This document shows, piece by piece, positions 33,769 through 46,800 of a stretch of 64,000 nucleotides of DNA. A model generated the notes under the pieces. That model was not told where the DNA came from. It did no database searches and saw only the letters and a program-made list of their open reading frames with translations. The translations under genes were made by a program, and so were the position numbers. The DNA comes from Cordylochernes scorpioides. Its lineage: Eukaryota > Arthropoda > Arachnida > Pseudoscorpiones > Chernetidae. Each line of letters begins with the position of its first letter. Position 1 is the stretch's first letter. The stretch covers positions 3,320,515 to 3,384,514 of the forward strand of contig CP092882.1 in the NCBI GenBank assembly GCA_030710605.1, read 5' to 3'.

Positions 33769-34493
33769 ATGTTAAATTGTTTAAAAACAATTGCAGCGAA
33801 ATGATCTAAATAATGTGAAGAAAGCCTAGCTCAACAGAGGGGAACAACTGCTTGAATTCCAGTCTCCTCTTGTTCTAGCTTCTGTTTGGATAGATTTAAG
33901 CTATGAGTGTTTAAATGTACAACAAATCCTAATTATTGGATTTGTGGTGTGAACCTTGTGATTCTATAATTCAATGTTATCACAAGACTTGTCAAATATC
34001 AGAAAATGCTTTGTTCTTTACACTTTTGTTAACAGGAGACAAATTTGAAAAAATGAAATCAACCTTCTGTATATTTGCTGCTTCAGTGATCCACTTTCCT
34101 ATTAGTACATCTGGTTTCTGAGGCTTACAGCTTTTATAAATAAACATATGTAACCCCAGGTTACAGCAACACTAGACTTAGTGACTGAGCAAAATTTGGC
34201 AAGTAAGCTGCCTAGCTTTGCTGAGACTCTGCCAAATGAAATGTTTGGAATTGTGCGGCCTTGAGAAGTACTTGAGTTTGTGAATTGCCTGCATTGGTTT
34301 CCAATGATGGGAATTTTGCCCATGTTGTCCGCAATCCAAACAGTTGGACCACCGGAGCAACTTCCTCCTTTGTAAACCAAGATAACAATTTGCATACCCT
34401 TGGATTTTCTTAACAATTTGTAGGGTGTTTGCATCATCATCATACAAGTGTTGTTGCTGGGTTAAAACTTCATTGTGAGAATCATCGTAACAA

Positions 34494-34761
34494 TTACACC
34501 AAGTTACATACACAGAGCTCGTGACTGCAAGACTGACTCAGGAGACAACAGCGGCACAACTTGAGACACAGTTTGCAGAATTACCGTTCCAGTTAGCTTT
34601 GGGACTCATGGAGTCACACATTGTCACAATTACACCAAGTTACATACACAGAGCTCGTGACTGCAAGACTGACTCAGGAGACAACAGCGGCACAACTTGA
34701 GACACAGTTTGCAGAATTACCATTCCAGTTAGCTTTGGGACTCATGGAGTCACACATTGTC
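34494..34761. repeat. Tandem duplication of about 133 bp
   Basis: ATTACACCAAGTTACATACA through TGGAGTCACACATTGTCACA occurs twice back to back with a single obvious difference (ACCGTTCC versus ACCATTCC). Confidence 0.9.
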
Positions 34762-36300
34762 ACACATGGAGGTAGCATAGGAGTAGACTTAACCCAGCTA
34801 TGTGCCGCTGACATATTTCAACAATCTGTCTATTCATACTTGCCCTGACACCATGAAATACAGTTCAACAGTAATTCTGAACAAGCATGTAATAGGCATG
34901 TGGTGGATGAATAGAACACTAAAATGTAACAAAATACAAATAGAAGAAATCTTAGTTCTAAACTTTGGATTTTATTCAAACTGTTGCAAGGTGTGTTTTA
35001 TAAAATCTGCAAGACTTTATGTAATTTTGTTCCTAGAAACTGTGACAGTGAAATGTCAGAACCTCCATTGTGTTATTTTGAAACATTTGAGTTCTTGCCG
35101 TTGTGGCTCATTGTAGAATATTGGCTCTGGAAGTATCTTTCCACTTGTGTGATTTATTTGGTGATGGTCACTCACAGCAAGTTGCTAGGTTCACAGGATC
35201 AAGTGTTGGTACCACAATGAAAACTCCACAAACTTTTTTTAAAAAAATAAAATTTTTATTGTTAAATTAAAAATCACAATTTCTAATATTTAAATGCCCA
35301 CATTCAGGCAAGAAACATCACAAACAAAGTAATAACTTAAGGTTTTAAATAATGAACTAAAAATGCCATGCAGTAAATTACAGACACAACTTTGATGTAA
35401 AACAATGGCCAAACTTTGAGGTCGTGCGGGAAAGAAAGCAACCTCCCCTATCACAGCAAACAAACAAATCTTGGCAGCCACTCTAAGCCCTCGGTGTCCT
35501 GTATATTCCTGCCGGATTCAGTAACTCCAAGCTTATTGCTTGGGAGTTGTACAATGGATCCTGAGATTGAGGTAATTTGGTCAGAAATGGCAACAACAAG
35601 TAGTGACTAACTGGTCAAGTATCTTTGGAAGGAAGGAATACACACCACTGGTGTTTCCTCTCTCTGAGCCACGAAGTAACGTGAAACTCTGACTGTATCA
35701 GACTCTGGCCTCACATCAAAGGATTGTTTGACAGAAAGATGAGGCAAACTTCCTCCATGTCAGTCGCTGCATAGGAACATTCTTTGTGACAGAGGGAAGG
35801 CTGACGACATAGAACTAGTGATGCTACAATGTTTATTGAACTGGTTGTCAACTCTTGGGTGATCCAGACAGTGATTGAGTCTCCAGACTGACTGACTGGG
35901 ACAACGAGGGCTCAGAGTGGAACAAAGGAGAGAGAGTATTGCCAGGCTGCTATGCAAATAGGAACTGGGGCAGTCAGGCTTGGGGGGAGGAGGTCTCTGC
36001 ACACACACACAGCTGAGTGAGAACTTGGCAGAACTGGGGCAGTCAGGCTTGGGAGGTCTCTGCACACACACACAGCTGATTGTGTCAGCCATGCACTATC
36101 TATAGAGCTGTTTCAACACTTCTTCCACTCCAACACAGCTTCCGTTTATCCTCTAAATTACATTAGACCAGATACACCTCAGCAACATTAGAATCCCAAA
36201 GTCCCCATGGTTGTTATAACAACAAGCCCAAATGTTTTGATGAGATCCAGCTGTAGAGCATATTTTCTTTACAACAAGTGATTCTTTACATGGAATGTTT
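34762..36300. other. No recognisable gene; one local duplication
   Basis: A GAACTGGGGCAGTCAGGCTT-type segment with GGTCTCTGCACACACACACA is duplicated at about 35960-36080. No domain-bearing frame was seen. Confidence 0.45.
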
Positions 36301-36301
36301 T

Positions 36302-39110
36302 ATAATTGTTTGATGTGAGACATCAGTGTGGTCATATCTAGCAGAGTGTTCCATGTGAGACATCAGTGTGGTCATATCTAGTAGAGTGTTCCATGTGAGA
36401 GACATCAGTGCGGTCATCTCTAGTAGAGTGTTCCATGTGAGACATCAGTGTGGTCATCTCTAGTAGAGTGTTCCATGTGAGACATCAGTGCGGTCATCTC
36501 TAGTAGAGTGTTCCATGTGAGACATCAGTGTGGTCATATCTAGTAGAGTGTTCCATGTGAGACATCAGTGTGGTCATATCTAGTAGAGTGTTCCATGTGA
36601 GACATCAGTGCGGTCATCTCTAGTAGAGTGTTCCATGTGAGAGACATCAGTGTGGTCATCTCTAGTAGAGTGTTCCATGTGAGAGACATCAGTGCGGTCA
36701 TCTCTAGTAGAGTGTTCCATGTGAGACATCAGTGCGGTCATCTCTAGTAGAGTGTTCCATGTGAGACATCAGTGTGGTCATATCTAGTAGAGTGTTCCAT
36801 GTGAGACATCAGTGCGGTCATCTCTAGTAGAGTGTTCCATGTGAGAGACATCAGTGTGGTCATCTCTAGTAGAGTGTTCCATGTGAGACATCAGTGCGGT
36901 CATCTCTAGTAGAGTGTTCCATGTGAGACATCAGTGCGGTCATCTCTAGTAGAGTGTTCCATGTGAGAGACATCAGTGCGGTCATCTCTAGTAGAGTGTT
37001 CCATGTGAGACATCAGTGTGGTCATCTCTAGTAGAGTGTTCCATGTGAGAGACATCAGTGCGGTCATCTCTAGTAGAGTGTTCCATGTGAGAGACATCAG
37101 TGCGGTCATATCTAGTAGAGTGTTCCATGTGAGAGACATCAGTGCGGTCATCTCTAGTAGAGTGTTCCATGTGAGAGACATCAGTGCGGTCATCTCTAGT
37201 AGAGTGTTCCATGTGAGAGACATCAGTGCGGTCATCTCTAGTAGAGTGTTCCATGTGAGAGACATCAGTGTGGTCATCTCTAGCAGAGTGTTCCATGTGA
37301 GAGACATCAGTGCGGTCATCTCTAGCAGAGTGTTCCATGTGAGAGACATCAGTGCGGTCATCTCTAGCAGAGTGTTCCATGTGAGACATCAGTGTGGTCA
37401 TCTCTAGTAGAGTGTTCCATGTGAGACATCAGTGTGGTCATCTCTAGTAGAGTGTTCCATGTGAGACATCAGTGTGGTCATCTCTAGTAGAGTGTTCCAT
37501 GTGAGAGACATCAGTGTGGTCATCTCTAGTAGAGTGTTCCATGTGAGACATCAGTGTGGTCATCTCTAGTAGAGTGTTCCATGTGAGACATCAGTGTGGT
37601 CATCTCTAGTAGAGTGTTCCATGTGAGAGACATCAGTGTGGTCATCTCTAGTAGAGTGTTCCATGTGAGACATCAGTGTGGTCATCTCTAGTAGAGTGTT
37701 CCATGTGAGACATCAGTGTGGTCATCTCTAGCAGAGTGTTCCATGTGAGACATCAGTGTGGTCATCTCTAGTAGAGTGTTCCATGTGAGACATCAGTGTG
37801 GTCATATCTAGTAGAGTGTTCCATGTGAGACATCAGTGCGGTCATCTCTAGTAGAGTGTTCCATGTGAGAGACATCAGTGCGGTCATCTCTAGTAGAGTG
37901 TTCCATGTGAGAGACATCAGTGCGGTCATCTCTAGTAGAGTGTTCCATGTGAGAGACATCAGTGCGGTCATCTCTAGCAGAGTGTTCCATGTGAGAGACA
38001 TCAGTGCGGTCATCTCTAGTAGAGTGTTCCATGTGAGAGACATCAGTGCGGTCATCTCTAGTAGAGTGTTCCATGTGAGAGACATCAGTGCGGTCATCTC
38101 TAGTAGAGTGTTCCATGTGAGAGACATCAGTGCGGTCATCTCTAGTAGAGTGTTCCATGTGAGAGACATCAGTGCGGTCATCTCTAGTAGAGTGTTCCAT
38201 GTGAGACATCAGTGTGGTCATCTCTAGCAGAGTGTTCCATGTGAGAGACATCAGTGCGGTCATCTCTAGTAGAGTGTTCCATGTGAGAGACATCAGTGCG
38301 GTCATCTCTAGTAGAGTGTTCCATGTGAGAGACATCAGTGCGGTCATCTCTAGTAGAGTGTTCCATGTGAGAGACATCAGTGCGGTCATCTCTAGCAGAG
38401 TGTTCCATGTGAGAGACATCAGTGCGGTCATCTCTAGTAGAGTGTTCCATGTGAGAGACATCAGTGCGGTCATCTCTAGTAGAGTGTTCCATGTGAGAGA
38501 CATCAGTGCGGTCATCTCTAGTAGAGTGTTCCATGTGAGAGACATCAGTGCGGTCATCTCTAGTAGAGTGTTCCATGTGAGAGACATCAGTGCGGTCATC
38601 TCTAGTAGAGTGTTCCATGTGAGAGACATCAGTGCGGTCATCTCTAGTAGAGTGTTCCATGTGAGAGACATCAGTGCGGTCATCTCTAGTAGAGTGTTCC
38701 ATGTGAGAGACATCAGTGCGGTCATCTCTAGTAGAGTGTTCCATGTGAGAGACATCAGTGCGGTCATCTCTAGTAGAGTGTTCCATGTGAGAGACATCAG
38801 TGCGGTCATCTCTAGTAGAGTGTTCCATGTGAGAGACATCAGTGCGGTCATCTCTAGTAGAGTGTTCCATGTGAGAGACATCAGTGCGGTCATCTCTAGT
38901 AGAGTGTTCCATGTGAGAGACATCAGTGCGGTCATCTCTAGCAGAGTGTTCCATGTGAGAGACATCAGTGCGGTCATCTCTAGTAGAGTGTTCCATGTGA
39001 GAGACATCAGTGCGGTCATCTCTAGTAGAGTGTTCCATGTGAGAGACATCAGTGCGGTCATCTCTAGTAGAGTGTTCCATGTGAGAGACATCAGTGCGGT
39101 CATCTCTAGT
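36302..39110. repeat. 40/42-bp tandem array, about 67 copies
   Basis: Unit AGTAGAGTGTTCCATGTGAG, AGACATCAGTGCGGTCATCT, CT (42 bp), or 40 bp when one AG of GAGAGA is missing. The left half mixes both lengths and also T/C (GTGTGG/GTGCGG) and CTCT/ATCT variants. From about 37850 the array is almost purely 42 bp with GTGCGG. Since 42 is 14 codons, this uniform part stays open on both strands (up to 454 codons on minus, 305 on plus). The mixed part does not, so the open frames reflect unit length, not a gene. Confidence 0.97.
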
Positions 39111-39204
39111 AAACAAACCATATTTACATAATTCTGCCATCTAGATAGTTCACACCCAACAATCAATATCACACACGATCTCTACACGATTGTATCAAGT
39201 CTTG

Positions 39205-39530
39205 TTCTAGTAGACTTGATGCTCTAACCAGGAGGGACACTCCCCCTTTAAAAATCCTGAGTTCAACTGACCCGGTTGATGGTCCTCAACAAGGGTCCCA
39301 CTCCAGGAATACGGAGGAGCTGTGTCCGTACTCATGTTAGAGTCGGCAGCAAAGGCTTCCATGTTAGGAACAGCCTCAAACTACAGGCAAAGTCAGACTT
39401 TCACCAAAGTGTGCCTGGATCATGGTGCCATGATCAATGAAAGCTGCACCCCTATACCCCATTCCATGAGATCATGGACTCATGGGATTCGTGTAATCTT
39501 TACACAAGGGGAAAAAGAAACAACAACAAC
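39205..39530 (+). mobile_element. Chimeric SINE: head H joined to an I-like LINE tail (CAACAA type)
   Basis: The 5' part (CCTGAGTTCAACTGACCCGG, TTGATGGTCC, ..., CATGTTAG) is homologous to the head of the elements at 8008, 33478 and 61112. The 3' part (ATCATGGACTCATGGGATTC, GTGTAATCTTTACACAAGGG, then GAAACAACAACAAC) instead matches the 3' end of the I-like LINE at 33165-33220. Confidence 0.8.
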
Positions 39531-39747
39531 AATATCACACATCCTTGGTGTGTCATTGTTTACAAGAATCTATCTTCTCCAGACCAATGCATTCCTTCAT
39601 TTCACGCAGTTAATTTTTACCAAGTTTTAATTTCACCTGGACTCTGTCAACTTGACAGTTTCTGTTACAATAAACTGGTGTATTGTTCCATCAAGATTTA
39701 GTTAGCACTTCTGCAGCCCCCACAAATTCCCTGTGTATGCTTGGATA

Positions 39748-39900
39748 CAGTAGAACCTCCATGAGAGAGGAAACTCTCACGGATAACTCTCTATAAAAGA
39801 CTTTTTTTAATTGTCAAAATTACCATTTTTTTACTAATTAAAACTCTCCAATAAGAGGCTCCCTAAAGGACACTTTGGCCCTGTAACTGGTACACTGTAT
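39748..39900. mobile_element. MITE, CAGTAGAACCTC family
   Basis: Begins ACAGTAGAACCTCCATGAGA and contains the GACAC/CTCTC blocks of its relatives at 56924-57097 and 61742-61905. The right terminal repeat is diverged. Ends like these are typical of pogo/Tc1-related MITEs. Confidence 0.6.
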
Positions 39901-39997
39901 ATTGGAGCAGTGATAGTACAGACATATATTGACCCCAGGGAACTAAGTATTGGAAGTATCTGTATGATTACATCAGCCAAATATATTTATATTAAAA

Positions 39998-40170
39998 ATA
40001 CACTCATGGACAAAACTTAAGGAAGTTGTACCTTTTAGCATGCATATCGAGATTCAGACAATAACTCTGAAAGATATTTAATTTGATACACAGCAACCTT
40101 TATTGAAGACACATGAGATAACCAAAGAGTGAATAAAATTGACTCTGTGTCTCCTTCAAAAAAAAAAATA
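39998..40170 (+). mobile_element. Tc1-type MITE (ACACTCATGGACAAAACTT), right end missing
   Basis: The left terminal repeat ACACTCATGGACAAAACTTA, AGGAAGTTGTACCTTTTAGC and the internal CTTTATTGAAGACACATGAG match the full copies at 57374 and 62836. The right end is lost in an A-rich run. Confidence 0.75.
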
Positions 40171-40555
40171 ATATAAAAAAAAATGATTAGCAACATCAAA
40201 GAATGTAGGAGGAGTATACGGAGAAAAATAAATCATGAGCCATATTCAGAAGAAAGGGCTCGAAGCACAGGCCAAGTTAGTGCCATGATATGTTTCACAG
40301 GTTAGAAGAGGCACATGTGTTTACATACTGATTGACAGAATGGTTGTTTAACAAACTCCAGTGTTGGCTGACAATGGTTTCTAGACCCAGCCACAACAAT
40401 GAGACACAATTTCCAACAATGACAAAATAGCATTCACCGAGCAAAAAGCACTTTCAGCTTGAGCAAATGTTTTCTCTCAATAACAAATGGTGAAGTGTGC
40501 CACTATCTGGGTCATGTGTTCCCCAACAATTGAAAATTAATTACAAATTAACAAT

Positions 40556-40668
40556 TTGTATCTTTTTTATTGGAAAGCAAGCTTTCGAGTATCGAAGCTC
40601 TTCTAGTCTCTTAACAATGGCAAGTGGAGAAATACAAACTGTTTGTAAAAGATACAAATTGAGAAATT
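40556..40668 (-). mobile_element. Penelope-type fragment with hammerhead-like core in the IPPK 3' UTR
   Basis: Flanked by inverted CAATTTGTATCTTTT and AAAAGATACAAATTG. In the mRNA sense it reads CTAGAAGAGCTTCGATACTC, GAAAGCTTGC: a degenerate CUGAUGA box, a GAG/CUC-type stem II, and GAAA. The core deviates at essential positions, so activity is doubtful. Confidence 0.45.
40566..40571 (-). terminator. Candidate poly(A) signal for IPPK
   Basis: AATAAA on the minus strand about 125 nt after the stop codon, inside the Penelope-type fragment. It is the first AATAAA downstream of the stop. Confidence 0.45.
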
Positions 40669-40693
40669 TGTAATAAATTTTTGAATAACAATT

Positions 40694-40886
40694 TTACTCA
40701 ATGAATGATTCCCCAACTATACCTTGGCTGAGGTGGGCCCGGACCATGTTCCAGGTGTCCTGGTGCACCTTGTCCACCTTGCAGACGTGCTTGAGGTCCA
40801 GGTCCGCAAGTCCCACAGAGAAGAGGAACTGCTCTCCATTGCAGTCCCTCACCACGTGCTGGGGGTCCGGGGGGACACAACTTCCC
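40694..40886 (-). CDS. IPPK: IPPK last exon
   Basis: Starts after GTGCTGCAG, completing a Leu codon, and ends with TAA at 40694. Contains QFLFSVGLADLDLKHVCKVD (human FAFSVSVLDLDLKPYESI) and a short tail ending VGESFIE. The human protein continues about 30 residues further, so the C-terminus is shorter here. Confidence 0.93.
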
Positions 40887-43800
40887 CTGCAGCACATCAC
40901 AATGGTAACTGGGGAGTGTCATGTTATTTGTGACAATGTTGTTGTTTCTTATTCCTTTGTGCAAAGACTACACAAATTCCATGAGTTCGTGCTCCTCGAG
41001 CTATTTTATGATAAGCATCGGCCTCCCTCAAAGGTTCTGTTTAGTGCATCTAATGCAAGGCAATATGTGTTCTGGAGCTGCAGGTGCCAAGCTACATTTT
41101 GGGCAAGTGGGGTAGATTTTGTTGTTAATTTCTATCATCAATGGCTTGAGATGACCTGTTGTAAATCTTGTTGTTTGATGCTGTCTGAGGTTCAGAGCTC
41201 CTCCTGGGTCCACTCCACTGTACCAACTGTGCTTAGGTGGGATCCTCCAGTTCTTGTTTATTTTTGTTTTGGCTACTGTTTCTATTTCTTCAAAAGTAAG
41301 TTTATTTTTCCGTGGCAAGGGTTCTTTTGTGCCTTTTTTTTGTTAGCGCATCAGCAGCTTCATTGCCTTCAATGCCAATGTGTGAGGGTATCCATTGAAG
41401 ATAAATTTTTTAGAGTTTTTGGAGATAGCCAATTATGTTCCTGCTTACTTTGTCTCAAGTTCCCCTGTGTGACTCAAGTGTTGTATGGCACTTCTACTAT
41501 CAGTAAGAATCCAGATATCTTTATAAATAGTATTTCTGATGGATTTTAAGGCTTCATAGAGGGCCATAAGTTCTGATCCTAAGACTGAAGACAAAAATCT
41601 GGGTTTCTTCTGTTCATTTTCTCAATGCCATTTGTGGTTTTAATGAGACAGCCACTGCCAGTGTGTCCCAACTTGTCTCTGCTACCATCGGTGTAGATAA
41701 AATGATATATCAATCGAAATAATTGCAAAAAGTTTCTTAAAACGGCAAGCTTTCAAGCTTTAGCTCATCTTCAGGCCAATTGATTCGCAAATTCCTACAA
41801 TATATATATAGAGGTGTAGGAGGTATTTTTACACTTGAAAAAGTTTAACAAATTTTCTGAGAAATACTTTAAATATATATATATCCAAAAACTTATTTAC
41901 TTATAACGGAAATAAAATTTATAAAATATGCTATGCAAAAACTATTGAAAACATGATTCATTTTTAAATTACAAATATTAAAGGAATCGTTAGATGAATG
42001 GATGACAGATCATAACTTGGTAAAGACTATGGATTCATCTTCGTGATGTGTGTTGATATTGCTGTGGTATTTCAATTCTTTGGTTTATACTGCTGTTATT
42101 ATTTGAAATTAGTGATTCCAGAATGAGTCTATTATATTTTGAAAATAACATTTCACATCCTGTAGGTTGAATTGATGGCCGGTGGATTCTTCGTGCTGAT
42201 ATATTAGTGATCTACTGTAATGATTAGACCTATCCTGGAATATGGATATCAAATCTATGGTACAGCATCTGAAACAAATCTAAAATCACTGGAAAGGATA
42301 CAACTAAGTGCAGCTAGAATTATTACAGGTCTTCGAAATACCTGCCCTAATGATATTGTACTTTACGAGGCAGACATTATGCCCTTAAAGGATAGAAGAA
42401 GCTACAATCTGTCAAAATATATAAACAAAATCAAGAGTTATGGAAACAAACACAGAACTTCCAAGTACATACTTAATTGGGAATCCAATCTAAGACTCAA
42501 AAAAGAAGGCCCTCTCCACCTGGCCAAAAGAAATGGATTTTTAAAATATAAAGTGGAAAAAATAAAGTATTTAGCAGAAAAATTTTCTCCATGCAAACCA
42601 CTACAAAATATTATTTTTAATTCCACTTTAAATTAACTCACCAACAAACAATACCAAAATCCAGAATACTTCAAACAATTATCATTAGAAATAATTAATA
42701 ACATTCCTAAAAAAAAATGCAATAACTATCTATACCGATGGTAGCAGAGATGAGTTGGGACACACTGGCAGTGGCTGTCTCATTAAAACCACAAATGGCA
42801 TTGAGAAAATAAACAGAAGAAACCCAGATTTTTGCTGTCTTCAGATCAGAACTTATAGCCATCTATGAAGCCTTAAAATCCATCAGAAATACTAATTATC
42901 AAGATATCTGGATTCTTACTGATAGTAGAAGTGCCATACAACACTTGAGTCACACAGGGGAACTCAGAGACAAAGTAAGCAGGAACATAATTGGCTATTG
43001 TTGGAATAATCAATTTCAACATTTTACTCTTCTTTTATTTTTTTGACCAATTGACCGCTGTATATAATAATTGCTACCATTGTTGTGTCGGAGTATGTAA
43101 AGTAAGCTGCTTTGTGTTTATGTAAATTTTGAGCATAACTAATAAAACTTTCTTTCTTTAAGCACCATTTCCCGGCCTTCTCCTTCCCTTTTTTTCAACA
43201 GCTATCTCCAAAAACTCTCAAATTCACCTTCAATGGATACCCTCACACATTGGCATTGAAGACAATGAAGCTGCACAAGAGAACCCTTGCCACGGAAAAA
43301 TAAACTTACTTTTAAAGAAATAGAGACAGTAGCCAAAACAAAAATAAACAAGAACTGGAGGATCCCACCTAAGCACAGCTGGTACAGTGGACCCAGGAGG
43401 AGCTCTGAACCTCAGACAGCACCAAACAACACTAACAAGATTTATAACAGGCCATCTCAAGCCTTTGAAGATAGAAAATAACAACAAAATCTGCCCCACT
43501 TGCCCAAAATGTAGCTTGGCACCTGCAGCTCCAGAACACATCTTGCCTTGCATTAGATGCATGAAACAAGACCTTTGGGAGAGGCCATTGCTTATCATAA
43601 AACAGCTCGAGGAGCACGAACTCTTGGAATCCGTGTGGAAACCTGACTGAAGTGTGAACTGCAGAAATGTGGGATTTCCCATCTACACACAATTCCGAAA
43701 TATTTTCGACCAAACTATTATAATTCACAATTTATCACAGATCATGGAAATTTCAGGTTTTTTCTTAAGAAAATTCAGGCTGTGCAAGATTCGACATGTT

Positions 43801-46800
43801 TCTGTGGATTGGGGGAACAAACTTCAATACATCTCTTGCTAGAGTGCCCTGTCTTTCAAGATTACAGAGTCAACAACGATTTAATAGCTTTAGGCCCTAG
43901 TGATTTAATTTCAAGTAAGGACACATATATAAAATTTAATTTCCTTTGTAAATATATTTTGGATTTCATTAAGAAAAATGGTTTTTGATGTAACGATCTC
44001 AAGGAAATATTGGACATATTATATGGTTGTAAACAATATATAGGTGTATCCGTGTATATGTGTGTATATATGTATATATTTTTAAATTTAATGATGTAAC
44101 TGTAAATAAAATTCAAAGAATATCTCTATATGTAAATAACATTTTTGAATCTTTCTAAGTCGCTTTCTGTGTATCTTTCCATGTTGAATATTTTCTTTGT
44201 TATATTTGTATGTACATTTAGCGCAAGTGTCCCTAGGGGGACATAGCGTTTTGAATTGAAATAAATAAAAAAAAGGAAGCTGTTCCAGATATTACAAAAG
44301 CAAACAATGTGTCAAGTAATCTCTCCCTCCTTCAGTGCCTTCCTCTACTGAGGGTGGGCCCCCATATCTGCTGTCATCATATGTACGTAGTCTAGTTCAT
44401 TGTCTGTGTAAAGTATAGGAACTAAATATTAGCAAGTATGGTTGTAGCACAAATAGAAGAGAGTGTTGTCTGAAGACAGGATACAACTATCTATTTACAG
44501 AGTCAGCATAAGTGGATGTAACCTATGACATTGTTAAATTAAGTTAATCAAGAAATTCCAGAGGAATCCAACATTGTGTTTCTTTTATCTTATTCTCTGT
44601 GTGAGCTATGTAAGCCTTTATATAACATCAGTCCCTGGAGATTTGACTAAACAACTCCATGTGAGACATTTAAACACCACTCTGCCAGGAGTCCTGCTGC
44701 CATCACCACCGGAGCTGTATTGTTGTTATGGCTTATCCCCTCGGATAGAATCATCCCCAACAGGAGTCTCAGTTTTTCTATTGTCAATTATGAATTTTTC
44801 CCAGAGGTCCTTCTAGTGAACTGTATGCAGGTGCAGCAGGTTGGAAGGCACATTTTGGAAAAGTCATGGTTTTTCCTGAAAATTTAAGAGTTTTTAGGTA
44901 TCCTGTTGGTAATATAGAGATTGCTGCTTGTTCTGCTCTTGGTAGTGCTCTAGATTGGAGGGTATATGCCAGAGAAGAAAGACTTCCCAAGGGAGTTTGT
45001 AGAGTGCTGGTTACTCACAGCTTCTGGAAGACCAGCATGAGGGAGCTGTCCTTGATGGAAAGGGAAAAGAGGAACTCCCAGATCTGCACAGACGTCCCTC
45101 ACTGTAGCCAGTCAACACAATAAAACATTCTATAGTACTTCTAGGTAGAACTATGACTGAGCCACCAGCCAGGTCAAAGGTAGGATTTGGTGCTATGTGT
45201 GGACGAGTATCACAGGAAGTTATCATAACTAAACAGGTCCTGAGATTTTGGGTGAGGATTATGAAAATGGAAGAGAGTAGGTTGCCCCGGGCATGTTTGT
45301 CACACCTCTGGACATTACACAGCAATCAAAGGGCTGGTTTAACCTTTGTCGAAAACCTGTCAACCATTTTAGACTCAAACGGTTTTTTGTTCCTGAAGGG
45401 TTGTCCGGATTACACTGCAATACTGACAGAAATCCCTGCTATTATTCGAATAGCAACCGAACAAAGCATCCAAAGCGGCATGGCGAAAATCCTAAATACT
45501 TCACATTACAGTCACTTCAAATACCTAAAAAATTCAATAACAGCAGAACGATATTTATTCACAACTATTCCTTTAGCAGTTAAAAGATTCTTTGCACAAT
45601 TGAGACTCCTATGGACGATCTTCCCAAAAAATCGTTCAAAGCGCTGGAAGATTGATTTGTCTCTAACTTGCGATCTGTGTAAAAACAGAATCCAAGACGA
45701 AATTATGCATATAATATTTGGATGCTCTTGCTTAGAGAAACAGAGGAAAGAAATTTTGGGTGACTTACCCTGGTCTCAACCTGACTGCCAACAAATTTGC
45801 AGCTGGATGAACACACTGATGGTTGATCAGGGTCTCTCCCTCGGTTTATATAAATTCTACAAAGCCGCAGTCAATGTCCGTTGGAGAATAATGGATTCGC
45901 CGAATGTCGTGGTTTGCTTGGAGGAAGAAGGCGAAGACTGAACGCGGCTGATTCCACACTAGCCCTCTCAATGATATCCTAACCTTGACATATCCTAAAC
46001 ATTGGTACTTTAATTTAAATATTTAATCATGTATGGTTCCTTCTACTCTGTATGTTTATTTTTTGTATATATGGTTATATTTCTTTTTGTTTTTTTTTTT
46101 TCTTTCTTCTCTTTTTTCTTTTTCCTTATTACCTCTTGTATTCTAGTTTTTACTTCTGAAATATCTTCCTTTGCTAAATCCTGTAGAGGGGAATCATGTA
46201 TAGGGCTGGATGCCCCAATATAAAGGCTTGTGTGTGTGTGTTATTTAAGAAAAGGAACTGCTCGACTGCTTGTATATAAGTTTATACCACGCCCTTTCTT
46301 TCTTCTTCCCCCTTATTTGACACATTGTAAATAACATTGCTGATTATGGTGATTTCTGTATATACCCTGTTCTACTCGGAGAATCTGTATAAGATCAAAA
46401 GGTCTTAATAAAGCTTTTTGTTGTTGTTGTTGGTGCTATGACTGAGCCACCAGCCAGGTCAAAGGTAGGATTTGGTGCTATGACTGAGCCACCAGCCAGG
46501 TCAATAATTCATGCTCCAGAGAACATCAGTCAGGTTTGTAGATATCAAGGTAGTAAGTAGAGGGGGCTACACAATATTCTACAGCTCTGACAACACCTAG
46601 TTACAAAGTGTCCTTCAGGGAGAGATGGCCTCTTGTCAAAGAGTTGCTAAGTAGTAACAATATTAATTTTCATGGAAAATTGATTTATAAAAAGCATAGG
46701 GTTCATCTCCCATCAAATTAAACATCAAAACTAGACGCCAACTATTGACCATCGCCGCAAACTAGCAGTAACAAAGCCACAACACCAGCTTTGCCAAACT

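Noticed and set aside
37808-39172. 454-codon and 305-codon open frames as genes for repeat proteins
   Set aside because: They are produced by a 42-bp unit being a multiple of 3. Both strands are open, and adjacent 40-bp units break the frame.
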